From contig JAJXWL010000073.1 in NCBI GenBank assembly GCA_021781625.1, forward strand, positions 1 to 7,964: a DNA stretch of 7,964 bases. Reading direction: 5' to 3'. The position numbers were made by a program, and so were the translations under genes. The DNA is from a bacterium. Its GTDB lineage: Bacteria; Spirochaetota; Spirochaetia; JABEVK01. Below the pieces are notes generated by a model. The model searched no databases. It was not told the origin of the DNA and worked only from the letters and a program-made list of their open reading frames with translations. Every line of letters begins with the position of its first letter. Positions within the stretch are counted from its first letter, which is position 1. Shown here in pieces: positions 7,351 to 7,964 of the stretch.

Positions 7351-7376
7351 AAGAGTCGGAAACGGCTCTTTTTTTT
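7351..7376 (+). terminator. Intrinsic terminator immediately upstream of rimP, possible attenuator
   Basis: AAGAGTCG (7351-7358) pairs with CGGCTCTT (7363-7370) as an 8-bp stem with one T-G wobble, closed by a GAAA tetraloop. Eight T (7369-7376) follow. This is a textbook factor-independent terminator. It lies 75 bases after the comF stop but ends just 10 bases before the rimP ATG, so it either ends the mutS-comF transcript or acts as an attenuator in the rimP leader. Confidence 0.92.
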
Positions 7377-7386
7377 ATGGTGCCGT

Positions 7387-7833
7387 ATGTTGCTTTCCCT
7401 TCCCGATGACCCCTTGTTTCTTGCTCTCGATCAGTTTCTCGGTGTAGAAAAAGCCAGACTTTTAGAAGTTGCCGCTCGAACAAAGAACGGAACGACTAAG
7501 GTTTCTTTGACGATTTATTCTCCCGAAGGATTAACGTTAGAAGGTTTGGCGCACTTGCATAAACTGTTATTGCCTAAGCTTGAGGAGCTTCTGAATACAG
7601 AAGATTTGTATGTTGAAGTGGGGACCCCGGGTTTGGAGCGAAATTTAAAATATGATTTTGAATTGGAGTTGTTCCAGGGGCGCCCAATTCAGATTTTACG
7701 AGATGGTGACTCTGAATGGCTGTCAGGTACTTTGAGTGAGGCGAAGGATGCCTCCCTTATGCTTGAAACTGAGAAGGGCTCTGTACAAATTACTAAAAAA
7801 GAAATTCGTAAAGCAAGGTTGAATGATCTATAG
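7387..7833 (+). CDS. rimP: RimP, ribosome maturation factor
   Basis: RimP helps mature the 30S ribosomal subunit. The 148-residue protein shows the N-terminal alpha/beta domain (about 10-90), ending in VEVGTPGLERNLK (76-88), the equivalent of the conserved VSSPGLDRPL signature, and a C-terminal SH3-like barrel (about 95-148: GRPIQILRDG, WLSGTLSEAKDASLMLE, ITKKEIRKARL). Length is within the family range. The following gene is nusA, the usual partner in bacteria (rimP-nusA-infB). The ATG at 7387 keeps the N-terminal helix; the ATG at 7377 is in another frame and stops quickly. There is no Shine-Dalgarno: the upstream bases are the T-run of a terminator plus TATGGTGCCGT, so initiation is probably weak, leaderless or controlled. 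Confidence 0.93.
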   Translation: MLLSLPDDPLFLALDQFLGVEKARLLEVAARTKNGTTKVSLTIYSPEGLTLEGLAHLHKLLLPKLEELLNTEDLYVEVGTPGLERNLKYDFELELFQGRPIQILRDGDSEWLSGTLSEAKDASLMLETEKGSVQITKKEIRKARLNDL

Positions 7834-7843
7834 ATTTTTTTCT

Positions 7844-7849
7844 GGGAGG
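7844..7849 (+). promoter_or_regulatory. Shine-Dalgarno for nusA
   Basis: GGGAGG lies 5 bases before the GTG at 7855. It decides the start: the nearer ATG at 7850-7852 overlaps the end of this site and is followed after one codon by a stop. Confidence 0.85.
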
Positions 7850-7854
7850 ATGTT

Positions 7855-7964
7855 GTGAACTCCGAATTTTCTGATGCGATTCATCAAATCACGCAGGATA
7901 AAGGAATCTCTAATGACCTAATCGAAAAGGTTGTCGAAGAATTCTTATTGGCAGCCTATAAAAA
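7855..7964 (+). CDS. nusA: NusA, transcription termination/antitermination factor (N-terminal fragment)
   Basis: The frame opens with GTG and runs off the right edge after 36 codons: MNSEFSDAIHQITQDK, then GISNDLIEKVVEEFLLAAYK. This matches the NusA N-terminal domain pattern (about 30 residues leading to EExLxxAxKK), which contacts the RNA polymerase flap near the RNA exit channel. NusA enhances pausing and intrinsic termination. It starts 21 bases after the rimP stop and has a strong Shine-Dalgarno, unlike rimP. The catalogue of S1 and KH domains lies outside the window. The place after rimP makes the identification firm despite the short fragment. Confidence 0.92.
   Translation, partial: MNSEFSDAIHQITQDKGISNDLIEKVVEEFLLAAYK

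Noticed and set aside
7343..7351. Mini-frame ATG AGC TAA after AAGAGG in the rimP leader, as a leader peptide
   Set aside because: The purine-rich sequence ends only 1 base before the ATG, too close for efficient initiation, and a two-residue peptide offers no amino-acid-sensing codons.
7276..7386. tRNA gene or riboswitch in the rimP leader (an initiator tRNA gene precedes rimP in E. coli)
   Set aside because: No cloverleaf, GTTCGA-like T-loop or known riboswitch core is visible; the leader from the predicted start is only about 60 bases.
7824..7841. Palindrome ATCTATAGAT followed by seven T at the rimP end, as a terminator
   Set aside because: The stem can form only 3-4 bp, and termination there would cut nusA from its operon; nusA follows directly with its own Shine-Dalgarno.

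Overview
This window is mostly conserved housekeeping and envelope-biogenesis DNA, probably from a spirochaete. The gene order bamA - skp (ompH) - mutS is, from memory, the order TP0326-TP0327-TP0328 in Treponema pallidum. The last residues of the gene upstream of bamA look like the end of a TamB-family protein, which is also found upstream of bamA in treponemes. The proteins indicate a diderm bacterium with a BAM outer-membrane assembly pathway. The phylum is inferred from synteny, not proven.

Region 1 (1-3311, + strand) is an outer-membrane biogenesis operon. It holds the tail of a probable tamB, then bamA (signal peptide, five POTRA domains, 16-stranded-type barrel), then skp, a periplasmic chaperone with a signal peptide and coiled coil. 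Both start codons have strong Shine-Dalgarno sequences, and the skp one overlaps the bamA stop codon. TamB, Skp and BamA act together: Skp carries unfolded outer-membrane proteins and BamA inserts them.

Region 2 (3312-3998) is a switch in direction. A long hairpin and a short tandem repeat separate skp from a minus-strand gene for a STAS-domain (anti-sigma-factor-antagonist-like) protein. The 95-bp divergent gap between this gene and mutS carries two back-to-back sigma-70-type promoters. In both, the -10 box ends exactly 6 nt before the start codon and no Shine-Dalgarno is present, so both genes are predicted to make leaderless mRNAs.

Region 3 (3999-7275, + strand) is mutS (DNA mismatch repair ATPase, all key motifs intact) followed almost without a gap by comF (zinc-finger phosphoribosyltransferase-like DNA-uptake or repair protein).

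Region 4 (7276-7964, + strand) starts the rimP-nusA operon: ribosome maturation factor RimP, then the first 36 codons of the transcription factor NusA. A textbook intrinsic terminator (8-bp stem, GAAA loop, eight T) ends only 10 nt before the rimP ATG, and a perfect TTGACA -35 element lies upstream of it. This suggests that rimP-nusA is controlled by premature termination, possibly by NusA itself. I regard this as the most interesting regulatory feature here. I found no mobile element, CRISPR array, tRNA or rRNA, and no obviously new multi-gene system.
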